Source of the DNA: Vibrio sp. NTOU-M3 | Lineage (GTDB): Bacteria; Pseudomonadota; Gammaproteobacteria; Enterobacterales; Vibrionaceae | Direction: 5' to 3' | Assembly: GCF_040869035.1 (NCBI RefSeq) | Contig: NZ_CP162100.1 | Location: forward strand, 2,666,001 to 2,730,000 | DNA: 64,000 nt | Shown: piece by piece, positions 9,264 through 17,297 of the stretch | How positions within the stretch are numbered: the first letter of the stretch is position 1 | Layout: the number at the start of each line of letters is the position of its first letter | Notes under the pieces: model-generated | Database searches by the model: none | What the model was told of the DNA's origin: nothing | What the model saw: only the letters and a program-made list of their open reading frames with translations | Made by a program: the position numbers and the translations under genes

Positions 9264-10087
9264 TTAACGACTGAAAAGTAGACCCACATACCCGAAATAT
9301 CGACAATCGACGCAAGAACTGGGCTCACCAATACGGCTGGGTCCAACTTCATTACACGTGCCAGTATTGGCAAGAGTCCACCGAGTACCGTTGACATCGT
9401 AACCTGAATAAATAATGCAACAGCAACTGCCAATGCAACCGTTTCAATATCGAACCCTCCCGCAGAATCAGGGTCGCTAAATAGTAAAATCCGGCCGATG
9501 ATGACGACGGAAATTGCAAGAGCTAGACACAAAGCTACACGACTTTCTTTCCAAAACACCCTCAACCATTGGCGTTTTTTAAGCTCCCCTGTTGCTAATG
9601 ATCGTATAACTAGCGTGGCAGCTTGGCTTCCCGTATTACCTCCGGCAGCAGCAATCACTGGCATATAAATCGCGAGTAAAACCAATTGGCTTAACGTATT
9701 TTCATAATGAGAAATAATTAAACCGGATACTATGCCAAGCAAAGCAAGTGCAATGATCCAACCGATACGCTGCCTAACATGTTCGAATACTGACGTTGAT
9801 AAATATCCTTGCGGAGTCTCTACTTCTGAATAAATAAATCCCAACTGATGGGCATAGTGCCTTGCCAAACTATCATGGCCTAACGCTTCCAACTGATAAA
9901 TCAACTCTTGGACAAACCCAACTGAGCAGTGATTGAGTATTGCAACGGCCTCTTCAATCGGCATCACTGTCAGCAAATGTAACTGTTGTTCTTGTGCATA
10001 CTGTAAAAATGCATTTCTCGCAGCACTAATTTCTTCATGAGAAAAGTGTGCGCAGTTTTCAATGTATGTATTGCTCATTACCGTCAT
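9242..10087 (-). CDS. MgtE-type divalent cation transporter lacking CBS domains
   Basis: The protein is a 281-residue member of the MgtE magnesium channel family. The C-terminal half carries the membrane domain with about five hydrophobic segments. The pore signature MPVIAAAGGNTGSQA is followed by TLVIRSLATGE, as in known MgtE proteins. Full-length MgtE (about 450 residues) has an N domain and two CBS domains that sense magnesium. Here only a shortened helical N-terminal part (about 110 residues) precedes the channel, and no CBS pair is present. I start at ATG 10087, which has GGGAG seven bases ahead; an upstream TTG at 10108 is less likely. The long leader (10088-10379) carries a small reading frame and competing RNA pairings. 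The ion carried is an inference from the family. Confidence 0.85.
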   Translation of the reverse strand: MTVMSNTYIENCAHFSHEEISAARNAFLQYAQEQQLHLLTVMPIEEAVAILNHCSVGFVQELIYQLEALGHDSLARHYAHQLGFIYSEVETPQGYLSTSVFEHVRQRIGWIIALALLGIVSGLIISHYENTLSQLVLLAIYMPVIAAAGGNTGSQAATLVIRSLATGELKKRQWLRVFWKESRVALCLALAISVVIIGRILLFSDPDSAGGFDIETVALAVAVALFIQVTMSTVLGGLLPILARVMKLDPAVLVSPVLASIVDISGMWVYFSVVNYFLEIV

Positions 10088-10197
10088 GGCGAATCTCCCG
10101 ATTGGCAATAGGTAACGACCATCAACAACGATCTAGCACACCATGTAGCGGCATGATGCCCAAACAGTTGTTTAACTAGATAAAGGAAAAAAATAAG

Positions 10198-10379
10198 AAG
10201 GGAGAAAGCAGGAAAGCGTTTACCCTACCGCAAAGGTAGGATAGAGATTATCAATACCAAAGCGGGTTATTTTTCTCCCTTGCAACTAGGAGGATGGTCG
10301 GTATTGTTCATAAAAATCTCCAAAGACACTGCCGATGCGACAGTCGAGGCATCATATCAAAACTGATACAAAGTGGCAG
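10198..10379 (-). promoter_or_regulatory. Structured leader of the mgtE-like gene
   Basis: On the minus strand CTGCCA (10379-10374) and TATGAT (10356-10351) are 17 bases apart and form a good sigma-70 promoter. A hairpin follows at once (ACTGTCG/CGGCAGT, 10344-10328), then GGAG and a 14-codon frame (10311-10267). Ten bases at the end of that frame (AAGGGAGAAA, 10281-10272) are perfectly complementary to the pyrimidine tract TTTCTCCCTT (10207-10198). Inside lie a CCTACC/GGTAGG hairpin (10240-10224) and GGTATTG (10258-10252), which can pair with codons 2-4. The pyrimidine tract could instead pair six bases with the mgtE ribosome site (10099-10094). The C/U-rich, G-poor tract also resembles a Rho loading site. 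Confidence 0.6.
10267..10311 (-). CDS. Putative 14-residue leader peptide MNNTDHPPSCKGEK
   Basis: ATG at 10311 is preceded by GGAG at a six-base gap, a better ribosome site than that of many genes here, and the frame ends with TAA at 10267. The peptide contains Asp-His-Pro-Pro. Short leader peptides rich in proline or acidic residues sense low magnesium or proline upstream of mgtA and mgtCBR in Salmonella. This frame precedes a magnesium transporter family gene, so an analogous role is plausible. Nothing but position and the ribosome site supports translation. Confidence 0.5.
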   Translation of the reverse strand: MNNTDHPPSCKGEK

Positions 10380-10470
10380 TTGAAATTTATTTATCAATGA
10401 GAATTAGTTTGCCTATTCTTTAAAGCACTGCTCATACTTATCACTATCAAAATTAAAATGGCTGGGCGAC

Positions 10471-10872
10471 ATGAAAAATATCGAGCGACGTGCTTACATC
10501 AAGCGTAAAGGCTATATCTGTATCGGTTGGACATGCGTTATTCTTGGTTTGATTGGAATAACTGTTCCCTTACTTCCAACCGTTCCTTTTATCTTACTGG
10601 CACTTTACTGCTTTGGTTCTGCATCTCCTAAATTCCAAAACTGGCTACTTAACCACGCAACACTCGGGCCTATAGCTCAACGTCTAAAAAATAAAGAAGG
10701 GTTAACGATCAAGGAGAAAACCCACTCCTTAATTATGATATGGCTCTCCATGGGCAGTGTATTTTACTTCATTGCGTTAGGGACACATTGGCAATACGCC
10801 ATTGCCGCACTATTACTGTTCGAAACTTGGTTTATCTTACGCTTTAAAACATGCACAAAAAAAGCGCCATAA
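10471..10872 (+). CDS. DUF454 (YbaN-like) inner-membrane protein
   Basis: This 133-residue protein belongs to the DUF454/YbaN family of small inner-membrane proteins with no established function. It has an N-terminal basic stretch and a hydrophobic hairpin holding the family motif GLIGITVPLLPTVPFILLALYCF (residues 26-48), read here in two parts. A cytoplasmic-type loop with SPKFQNWLLNH and two closely spaced membrane segments at residues 89-125 follow. The start ATG has only a weak ribosome site. The gene is divergent from the mgtE-like gene and convergent with tyrS. Its stop codon lies inside the loop of the shared terminator. Confidence 0.85.
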   Translation: MKNIERRAYIKRKGYICIGWTCVILGLIGITVPLLPTVPFILLALYCFGSASPKFQNWLLNHATLGPIAQRLKNKEGLTIKEKTHSLIMIWLSMGSVFYFIALGTHWQYAIAALLLFETWFILRFKTCTKKAP

Positions 10873-10882
10873 CGGCGCTTTT
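10857..10882. terminator. Bidirectional terminator between DUF454 gene and tyrS
   Basis: AAAAGCGCC (10860-10868) pairs with GGCGCTTTT (10874-10882). The TAA stop of the DUF454 gene (10870-10872) lies in the five-base loop. Confidence 0.88.
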
Positions 10883-10898
10883 ATCAACAAAAAACGAT

Positions 10899-12086
10899 TT
10901 ATTGAATCGTGATCCGAGCAAACTTACGTTTACCGACTTGGAACACGTAAGTACCTGATTCCGGTGCAAACTTCGCATCAGAAACCTTTTCACCTTCAAT
11001 TTTTGCAGCGCCTTGCTTCACCATACGCATCGCTTCAGATGTTGATGCACATAATCCAGCTTCTTTAAGCAAGTTACTTACTGGTAGACCAGCATCAAAA
11101 GTGAACTCTGGCATTTCATCTGGGATTTGATTTTTAGCGAAACGGTTAACAAATGCCTGCTCAGCCATGTCAGCATCCGCAGCAGAGTGAAAACGCGCAA
11201 TGATCTCTTTTGCTAAAAGGACTTTGATATCACGAGGGTTTTTGCCAGACTCAACATCAGCTATAAATTGAGCAATTTCTTCCAAAGGACGGAAAGACAA
11301 CAGCTCATAGTAGCTCCACATTAAGTCATCTGAAATTGACATGATCTTACCAAACATTTCGCTTGGTGCTTCGCTAATGCCAATATAGTTGTTCGCCGAC
11401 TTCGACATTTTCTTCTCGCCGTCAAGGCCAACAAGAAGTGGCATCGTCAACACAACCTGAGGTTTCTGGCCATTGGCTTTTTGTAGCTCACGTCCCATCA
11501 ACAGGTTGAATTTCTGGTCAGTACCACCAAGCTCAACGTCAGTTTCCATCGCAACTGAGTCATAACCTTGTAGGAGTGGGTACATAAACTCATGAATTGC
11601 AATTGGCTGACCATTGCTGTAACGCTTTTTAAAGTCGTCACGCTCAAGCATACGTGCAACCGTCTGGTTAGCCGCCAGACGAATCATACCTTCGGCACCA
11701 AGTTCTGATAGCCATTCTGAGTTAAATTGGATCTTTGTTCTTGCAGGGTCAAGGATTTTAAACACTTGCTCTTTGTAGGTTTCTGCATTACGCAGTACAT
11801 CTTCACGAGTCAATGGTGGACGAGTGGTATTCTTACCAGTTGGGTCACCAACCATGCCCGTAAAGTCACCGATCAGAAATGTCACATCATGGCCAAGTTC
11901 TTGGAAAGCACGAAGCTTATTTAGGATAACTGTGTGACCTAAGTGGATATCAGGAGCCGTTGGGTCAGCGCCCAACTTGATACGAAGAGGGCGATCCTCT
12001 TTTAATTTAGCAATCAACTCTTCTTCTGGAATTAATTCATCAACACCGCGCTTAATCTCGGCCAGTGCAGCTTCAATACTCGCCAT
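10899..12086 (-). CDS. tyrS: Tyrosyl-tRNA synthetase (TyrZ-type)
   Basis: This class I aminoacyl-tRNA synthetase charges tRNA-Tyr with tyrosine. The 395 residues include the HIGH-type motif HLGH at 48-51, the tyrosine-binding region [18 protein letters not shown] (174-191), KMSKS at 226-230, and a C-terminal S4 RNA-binding domain (about 333-394). The length and KMSKS context fit the shorter TyrZ-like branch rather than the 424-residue E. coli TyrS. It starts with ATG and is divergent from the M23 peptidase gene. No T-box or other leader element is visible upstream. Confidence 0.96.
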   Translation of the reverse strand: MASIEAALAEIKRGVDELIPEEELIAKLKEDRPLRIKLGADPTAPDIHLGHTVILNKLRAFQELGHDVTFLIGDFTGMVGDPTGKNTTRPPLTREDVLRNAETYKEQVFKILDPARTKIQFNSEWLSELGAEGMIRLAANQTVARMLERDDFKKRYSNGQPIAIHEFMYPLLQGYDSVAMETDVELGGTDQKFNLLMGRELQKANGQKPQVVLTMPLLVGLDGEKKMSKSANNYIGISEAPSEMFGKIMSISDDLMWSYYELLSFRPLEEIAQFIADVESGKNPRDIKVLLAKEIIARFHSAADADMAEQAFVNRFAKNQIPDEMPEFTFDAGLPVSNLLKEAGLCASTSEAMRMVKQGAAKIEGEKVSDAKFAPESGTYVFQVGKRKFARITIQ

Positions 12087-12215
12087 TCTTGTTCACTCCC
12101 ACAGATTTGGCAAAAATTTGATAATTTGCCATCTTACTTGAATAGCGATGCTTTTTGAAACCAGTTAGACTAACTATATACGTAATTTTATTTAAATTTG
12201 CAGAACGAACTTAAA

Positions 12216-13508
12216 ATGTTGTCTATTTGGGCTCGACTACCATGGATGCACCGAGCATTAATTGTCTTTTTTAGTGCCATCATCGTCTTCGCACTGTTTT
12301 TTCTTCCTGATCCGAAGGATCTCAGTCCTAATGTAAAACGTTTGGAAATCGGGCGCCATTATCCATTAACAATCAACTCTGAAGCGCTTTCTCCAGAAAC
12401 GACGGTTTCCCCTATCGCACTCTTGCGCTGGGAAAAACACACTGTCGCGTCTGGTGAGAGTGCTGCAAAACTCTTTCAACGCTTAGGACTATCTTCTCGT
12501 CTTCTCTATAGCCTTACATCGTCGAATGCAGATATTAAGCGTCAACTGACTCATCTAAAGCCAGGAGACAAACTTGAGTTTGGGTTTGATGAAAACAACA
12601 AGTTAGTTCAACTAAAACGACGAATGAGCCCTTACGAAACGTTTATCATCACCAAAGCCGATAAAAACTTTCGCTCTAAAGTCGATAGCAAAGAAGTACA
12701 TTATCAATACAACTACGCTGAAGCGGATATTAGCTCGAATTTTTGGAACGCAGCCAAGAGTGCAGGGCTATCTGCTAACCAAATTATGGAGTTAGCAGGC
12801 ATTTTTGGTTGGGATATCGACTTTGCATTAGACATCCGAAAAGGCGATGAATTTAAGTTGTTGTATCAGGAAAAAGTTGTGGAAGGTGAAGTGGTAGGCC
12901 GAGGAAAGATCATTGCTGCTATATTCACAAACCAAGGCACTACCTTTAAAGCATTCTTCGATGACAACAGCGGTAACTATTACGATGAAAATGGAAGAGC
13001 AATGAAAAAAGCATTCTTGCGCTCTCCACTCGATTTCCGTCGCGTCAGTTCGAATTTCAACCCACGCCGTCTCCATCCAGTCACAGGACGAGTTCGCCCT
13101 CACCGCGGTACTGATTATGCGGCACCTGTGGGTACGCCTATTTGGGCTGCTGGTGACGGCATTGTACAAAAATCAAGCTATAACAAATTTAACGGCAATT
13201 ACGTCTTTATACGTCACAGTAATACTTACGTGACTAAATACCTGCATTTAACTCGTCGGTTGGTCAAAACAGGGCAACGAGTAAAGCAAGGCCAGACTAT
13301 TGGTACGTTAGGTGGGACAGGCCGGGTTACGGGTCCCCACCTCCATTATGAATTCTTAGTTAATGGTGTACATAAAAATGCTCGAACAGTGAAGCTCCCT
13401 CAATCAAAATCATTAACAGGGAAAGCTAAAAGCACATTCTTGGCTAACGCGAAAAAACGCGAAGCTAAGCTAGAGCGATACAGTGAACTGTTATACGCGC
13501 GAAACTAG
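12216..13508 (+). CDS. M23 family peptidoglycan DD-endopeptidase (MepM/Shy-like)
   Basis: This LytM-type zinc metallopeptidase should cleave D-Ala-mDAP cross-links in the periplasm. A single N-terminal membrane anchor is followed by a LysM/OapA-like region (about residues 70-140), a helical linker and the C-terminal LytM domain. Zinc ligands are intact: H296 and D300 in PHRGTDYAAP, and H377 in GPHLHYEF, with catalytic-type H375. I chose ATG 12216; an in-frame TTG at 12198 gives six more residues, and neither has a good ribosome site. In V. cholerae the peptidase beside tyrS belongs to the Shy endopeptidases (I believe ShyC), so this is a probable ortholog. It ends in its own terminator. Confidence 0.9.
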   Translation: MLSIWARLPWMHRALIVFFSAIIVFALFFLPDPKDLSPNVKRLEIGRHYPLTINSEALSPETTVSPIALLRWEKHTVASGESAAKLFQRLGLSSRLLYSLTSSNADIKRQLTHLKPGDKLEFGFDENNKLVQLKRRMSPYETFIITKADKNFRSKVDSKEVHYQYNYAEADISSNFWNAAKSAGLSANQIMELAGIFGWDIDFALDIRKGDEFKLLYQEKVVEGEVVGRGKIIAAIFTNQGTTFKAFFDDNSGNYYDENGRAMKKAFLRSPLDFRRVSSNFNPRRLHPVTGRVRPHRGTDYAAPVGTPIWAAGDGIVQKSSYNKFNGNYVFIRHSNTYVTKYLHLTRRLVKTGQRVKQGQTIGTLGGTGRVTGPHLHYEFLVNGVHKNARTVKLPQSKSLTGKAKSTFLANAKKREAKLERYSELLYARN

Positions 13509-13523
13509 ATTTAGTTTTTCAGA

Positions 13524-13555
13524 AAGCCTGGTCACATAGTGACTAGGCTTTTTTT
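13524..13555 (+). terminator. Terminator of the M23 peptidase gene
   Basis: AAGCCTGGTCAC (13524-13535) pairs with GTGACTAGGCTT (13539-13550) with one G-T wobble, a three-base loop, and a seven-base T-run (13549-13555). Confidence 0.9.
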
Positions 13556-13631
13556 ACGTGCTCGCTTAACAGAACTCTCTTTTGGGGAATAACAAGGCAA
13601 TATGACAGAGACTCCTAAGTTGCCAGCACAT

Positions 13632-13859
13632 TTAAAACGCAAGCCTTACTAACGCACCCTCACCAAATCGTTTATCCCGTCTATAACCTCTATCACTACT
13701 TTGCAATACACCCTTATTGGTCTCGTTACGGTCAGTTGGGATATCAAAATACTTTTACGCCATGTCCAAGCAATGAAGCTGAACTTGAACTAACTCTCCC
13801 ATAAAAAGAGATGGAACAGAATCAATACCTGCACCAATAGAACCACCTTTCTTAAGCAC
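13632..13859 (-). pseudogene. Possible decayed reading frame or repeat remnant
   Basis: From GTG 13859 the minus strand reads 34 protein-like codons, starting VLKKGGSIGAGIDSVPS. It meets TAA at 13757-13755 and then continues in the same frame for 40 more codons (KYFDIPTDRNETNK... ending GEGALVRLAF) to TAA at 13632. A single stop in an otherwise protein-like 75-codon frame suggests a remnant. The plus strand is also open over part of the stretch, so coding direction is not certain. I do not recognise the family, and it is not part of a sensor kinase as far as I can see. Confidence 0.3.
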
Positions 13860-14221
13860 AACCTAACTTACCTAATTTAACCTTGTTACGCGCATTAAAA
13901 TAAGCACATTTGAACAATAAACGGATGGGTTAAAAAAGTCGTTTTTGTACTAATTGATGAAGATAAAAATATAAATCGCACAAAAACACTTCATATTGCG
14001 ATAACAATCACAACAAGACGGCAGATTCAATTTATCTACGTAAATTAACGTTAACTAACGAGAGTGATGGATATCTCAGTAACCAGAAGAAGAAAACAAG
14101 GCAATACAGAAAAACACCCACAAAGTAAGTAATTACTAACAAGAGAACTTCAACACCACTCTTAATGCGACCCAGTTCAAACTGGAAAAAACACACAATT
14201 TTTAATGACAAACAAAAAAAA

Positions 14222-14238
14222 TGACGTTATTAACGTCA
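14222..14238. promoter_or_regulatory. 17-base perfect palindrome upstream of the chitobiose operon
   Basis: TGACGTTA and TAACGTCA flank a single T. It may be an operator for a dimeric regulator. On the minus strand it is followed by eight T, so it could also act as a weak terminator for leftward transcription. Two further TTAACG-type half sites follow at 14251-14265. Confidence 0.4.
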
Positions 14239-14312
14239 CTACAAGACCTTTTAACGTTTTTAACGGAATGTGGAATTGCCTATTTATCAGTAAAGGTGTT
14301 TTCTTACTCTGC

Positions 14313-14385
14313 CTAAGGCCTACAGGCCACTCAAAATTGGATGAGCACCTCCGCTCTGATGATAAGACATTGAGGTAGGCCTTAG
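14313..14385 (+). promoter_or_regulatory. Inverted repeat in the chitobiose operon leader
   Basis: CTAAGGCCTAC (14313-14323) is perfectly complementary to GTAGGCCTTAG (14375-14385) with 51 bases between. It lies about 70 bases before the binding-protein start. It could be a two-part binding site for a regulator such as ChiS or SlmA, or an mRNA leader stem. A GTGAGT half-site resembling the SlmA site follows at 14385-14390. Confidence 0.4.
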
Positions 14386-14453
14386 TGAGTGTTTATCAAT
14401 TGATGACATTCGTTATCCATTAGTGAAATGAAAGCAAATAGTAAGGAACAGCT

Positions 14454-16136
14454 ATGCTTGCCAACATTAAAAAAACAGCACTAGCAACAGCAATCATTGC
14501 TACAGCAACAACTGGTTTTTCATCAGTAGCTACAGCAGCTGAGCGCAGTGAACTAACGATCCACCCTAAGGAATTTACTACTTTTGTTCGTAACTTTAAC
14601 CCGTACCTAGGTGCAACAAACTTGCACACTACAACGGATTTTATCTACGAGCCTCTAGTAGTTTTCAACGAAATGCACGGTAATACACCTGTATTCCGTT
14701 TAGCAGAAAACTTCAAAATGTCTGACGACCTAATGAGTGTTACTTTCGACATTCGTAAAGGTGTTAAATGGTCAGACGGCCAAGCATTTACTGCTGATGA
14801 CGTTGTATTCTCTTTCAACCTAGTAAAAGAAAAACCAGAGCTTGACCAAAGTGGTATCAACTCTTGGGTTACTGGCGTTGAAAAACTAAACGATTACCAA
14901 GTAAAATTCCGTCTAAGCGAAGCGAACTCAAACGTTCCTTACGAAATTGCTAAAGTACCTGTAGTACCTGAGCACGTATGGAAAGATGTGAAAGATCCAG
15001 CAACGTTTACTAACGAAAACCCAGTAGGTACTGGTCCATTCACTGAAATCGACACTTTCACTGCACAGCTATACGTTCAGTGTGCTAACCCTAACTACTG
15101 GGATGCAGACAACCTAGACGTTGACTGTCTACGTGTACCTCAAATCGCAAACAATGACCAATTCCTAGGTAAAGTTGTAAATGGTGAAATGGACTGGACT
15201 TCTTCGTTCATTCCTGACATTGACCGTACTTACGCAGCAGCAAGCCCTAACCACCAATACTGGTACCCGCCAGCAGGTACTCAAGCATTTGTGGTTAACT
15301 TCAAGAGCCCAGATGCAGCTAAGAAAGAAGCCCTAACAAACGTAGACTTCCGTCGTGCATTCTCTATGGCGCTTGACCGTCAGACTATCATCGACATCGC
15401 ATTTTACGGTGGTGGTACGGTGAATGACTTCGCATCTGGCCTAGGTTACGCATTCGAAGCTTGGTCTGATGAAAAGACTCACAACAAGTACAAGTCTTTC
15501 AACACGTACAACGTTGAAGGTGCTAAAGAGCTACTTAAGAAAGCTGGTTTTAAAGACGTAAACAAAGATGGATTCGTTGACACTCCATCAGGCAAGTCTT
15601 TCGAGCTTCTAATCCAATCGCCAAATGGTTGGACTGACTTCAACAACACTGTTCAGCTAGCTGTTGAGCAACTTGCAGAAGTTGGTATTAAAGCGAAAGC
15701 TCGTACTCCAGACTTCTCTGTGTACAACCAAGCAATGCTTGAGGGTACATACGACGTTGCATACACCAACTACTTCCACGGTGCAGACCCATACACATAC
15801 TGGAACAGTGCTTACAATTCAGCACTTCAATCTGGTGATGGTATGCCTCGCTTCGCGATGCACTTCTACAAAAACTCTAAGCTAGACGGCCTTCTAAACA
15901 GCTTCTACAAAACAGCTGATAAGAACGAACAGCTTGAGATTGCACATGGCATTCAACAGATCATCGCTGCGGATCAGGTAACAATCCCAGTAATGTCTGG
16001 TGCATACATGTACCAATACAACACAACTCGCTTCACTGGTTGGTGGAACGAAGAAAATCCTAAGGGCCGTCCAAACATTTGGGCTGGTATCCCTGAGCGT
16101 CTACTTCACGTACTGGACCTAAAACCAGTTAAATAA
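14454..16136 (+). CDS. cbp: Chitooligosaccharide-binding protein of the chitobiose ABC transporter
   Basis: This periplasmic solute-binding protein of the peptide/oligopeptide family (SBP_bac_5) in Vibrio captures (GlcNAc)n. In V. cholerae its ligand state also controls the chitin sensor ChiS. The 560 residues start with a signal peptide (cleavage near TAAAERS, residue 29-30). Family motifs DIRKGVKWSDGQAFTADDVVFSF and NVDFRRAFSMALDRQTI are present. Codon use is that of a highly expressed gene. A good ribosome site (AAGGA) precedes the ATG. It leads the operon, and a strong hairpin right after its stop probably protects its mRNA, giving more binding protein than permease. Chitobiose specificity rests on the linked enzymes. 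Confidence 0.92.
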   Translation: MLANIKKTALATAIIATATTGFSSVATAAERSELTIHPKEFTTFVRNFNPYLGATNLHTTTDFIYEPLVVFNEMHGNTPVFRLAENFKMSDDLMSVTFDIRKGVKWSDGQAFTADDVVFSFNLVKEKPELDQSGINSWVTGVEKLNDYQVKFRLSEANSNVPYEIAKVPVVPEHVWKDVKDPATFTNENPVGTGPFTEIDTFTAQLYVQCANPNYWDADNLDVDCLRVPQIANNDQFLGKVVNGEMDWTSSFIPDIDRTYAAASPNHQYWYPPAGTQAFVVNFKSPDAAKKEALTNVDFRRAFSMALDRQTIIDIAFYGGGTVNDFASGLGYAFEAWSDEKTHNKYKSFNTYNVEGAKELLKKAGFKDVNKDGFVDTPSGKSFELLIQSPNGWTDFNNTVQLAVEQLAEVGIKAKARTPDFSVYNQAMLEGTYDVAYTNYFHGADPYTYWNSAYNSALQSGDGMPRFAMHFYKNSKLDGLLNSFYKTADKNEQLEIAHGIQQIIAADQVTIPVMSGAYMYQYNTTRFTGWWNEENPKGRPNIWAGIPERLLHVLDLKPVK

Positions 16137-16153
16137 GTAGAAGTTCATTCCTC

Positions 16154-16175
16154 GCGGCGTACTTCCGTGCGCCGC
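16154..16175 (+). other. Intercistronic hairpin after the binding-protein gene
   Basis: GCGGCGTAC (16154-16162) pairs with GTGCGCCGC (16167-16175), one G-U pair, TTCC loop. No T-run follows, so it more likely stabilises the upstream mRNA than terminates. The rest of the 172-base gap to the permease gene holds no gene. Confidence 0.7.
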
Positions 16176-16308
16176 TATAAATCTCCTCTTGATACTGTTT
16201 ACAGTGTGGCGCAAGTCGTCAGGGGATTGTTCGCTCTAAATTTGTAATTTCGCTAGGAGCGACCTGAAACCAGAAACAGGGAAAATCTGGGTGAGTAAGG
16301 TGTGAGTT

Positions 16309-17295
16309 ATGGGTTATTTTTTAAGACGTTTGTCGTTCTATTTGGTCGCGTTATTAGTTGCGGCGACATTAAACTTTATTATTCCAAGAGCAATGCCGGG
16401 AGATCCGGTTACCATGATGTTTGCAAACGCTTCCGTTCAGGTTACCCCTGAGCGTATTGAAGCGATGAAGCAACTATTGGGTTTCGTTGATGGCCCAATT
16501 TGGATGCAATATTTTGCTTACATGAAAAACATTCTTAGCTGGGAACTTGGTACTTCTATTCAGTTCTATCCGCTATCTGTAAACTCTCTACTTGGTGGCG
16601 CATTTGGTTGGTCACTATTCTTAGCGGGTTCTGCTGTTATTCTTTCGTTCTCTATCGGCTCAATACTCGGTATTTTTGCTGCATGGAAACGAGGCAGCCG
16701 TTATGACGCATTCGTAACGCCAGGTATGCTTATCATGCAAGCAGTCCCTCAAGTTGTTATTGCAATGCTTACCCTATTTATCTTTGCAATCGGTCTTAAA
16801 TGGTTCCCAACGGGCTACGCTTACACGGCAGGTACTACACCAGATTGGACTAGCTGGGCTTTCTATAAAGACGTTGCTTATCACGCAATACTGCCCCTAT
16901 TCTGTGCTGCTGCTGTTCAAATTGGTGGCTTCCTAGTAAACATGCGTAACAACATGATTAACTTGCTAGCAGAAGATTACATCACCATGGCTAAAGGTAA
17001 GGGCCTGAGTGAAAACCGCGTTGTATTTAACTATGCGGCACGTAACGCACTACTTCCTAGTGTCACTGCACTTTCTATGTCTTTAGGTATGGCGATCGGT
17101 GGTCAGCTTATCGTTGAAATCATCTTCAACTACCCAGGTCTCGGTACCGTTCTTCTTAACGCAATCAATGCACGTGACTACCAAGTACTTCAAGGTCAAC
17201 TATTGATCATGACGCTATTCATGCTGTCATTTAACCTGATTGCTGACATGCTTTATGTTGTCCTAGACCCTCGCCTACGTAAGGGAGGCAAATAA
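16309..17295 (+). CDS. Chitobiose ABC transporter permease (DppB-type)
   Basis: This is the first membrane subunit of the dipeptide-type ABC importer. The 328 residues have an N-terminal membrane segment, a periplasmic loop holding PRAMPGDPVTMMFANA, and five further membrane segments. The ABC-coupling EAA loop region reads EDYITMAKGKGLSENRVVFNYAARNALLPS (about residues 220-249; given from the sequence in family context). It ends FNLIADMLYVVLDPRLRKGGK, typical of DppB/OppB. ATG is preceded by AAGGTG. It pairs with the next gene two bases downstream. The substrate is inferred from the operon to be chitin di- or oligosaccharides. Confidence 0.93.
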   Translation: MGYFLRRLSFYLVALLVAATLNFIIPRAMPGDPVTMMFANASVQVTPERIEAMKQLLGFVDGPIWMQYFAYMKNILSWELGTSIQFYPLSVNSLLGGAFGWSLFLAGSAVILSFSIGSILGIFAAWKRGSRYDAFVTPGMLIMQAVPQVVIAMLTLFIFAIGLKWFPTGYAYTAGTTPDWTSWAFYKDVAYHAILPLFCAAAVQIGGFLVNMRNNMINLLAEDYITMAKGKGLSENRVVFNYAARNALLPSVTALSMSLGMAIGGQLIVEIIFNYPGLGTVLLNAINARDYQVLQGQLLIMTLFMLSFNLIADMLYVVLDPRLRKGGK

Positions 17296-17297
17296 TC

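Larger units (their letters stand above)
13556..14453. other. 898-base region without an intact gene before the chitobiose operon
   Basis: No frame here has gene length together with a start and ribosome site. The left third (13632-13859) carries protein-like but broken frames, listed separately. The middle (13880-14220) is AT-rich with nothing recognisable. The right part holds a 17-base palindrome (14222-14238) and an 11-base inverted repeat (14313-14385), and should contain the operon promoter. In V. cholerae the chitin sensor kinase gene chiS lies just upstream of this operon; no trace of a sensor kinase is visible here. Confidence 0.7.

Noticed and set aside
13556..14453. Insertion sequence in the gap before the chitobiose operon
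   Set aside because: No transposase frame, no matching terminal inverted repeats at the ends of the gap and no target duplication found.
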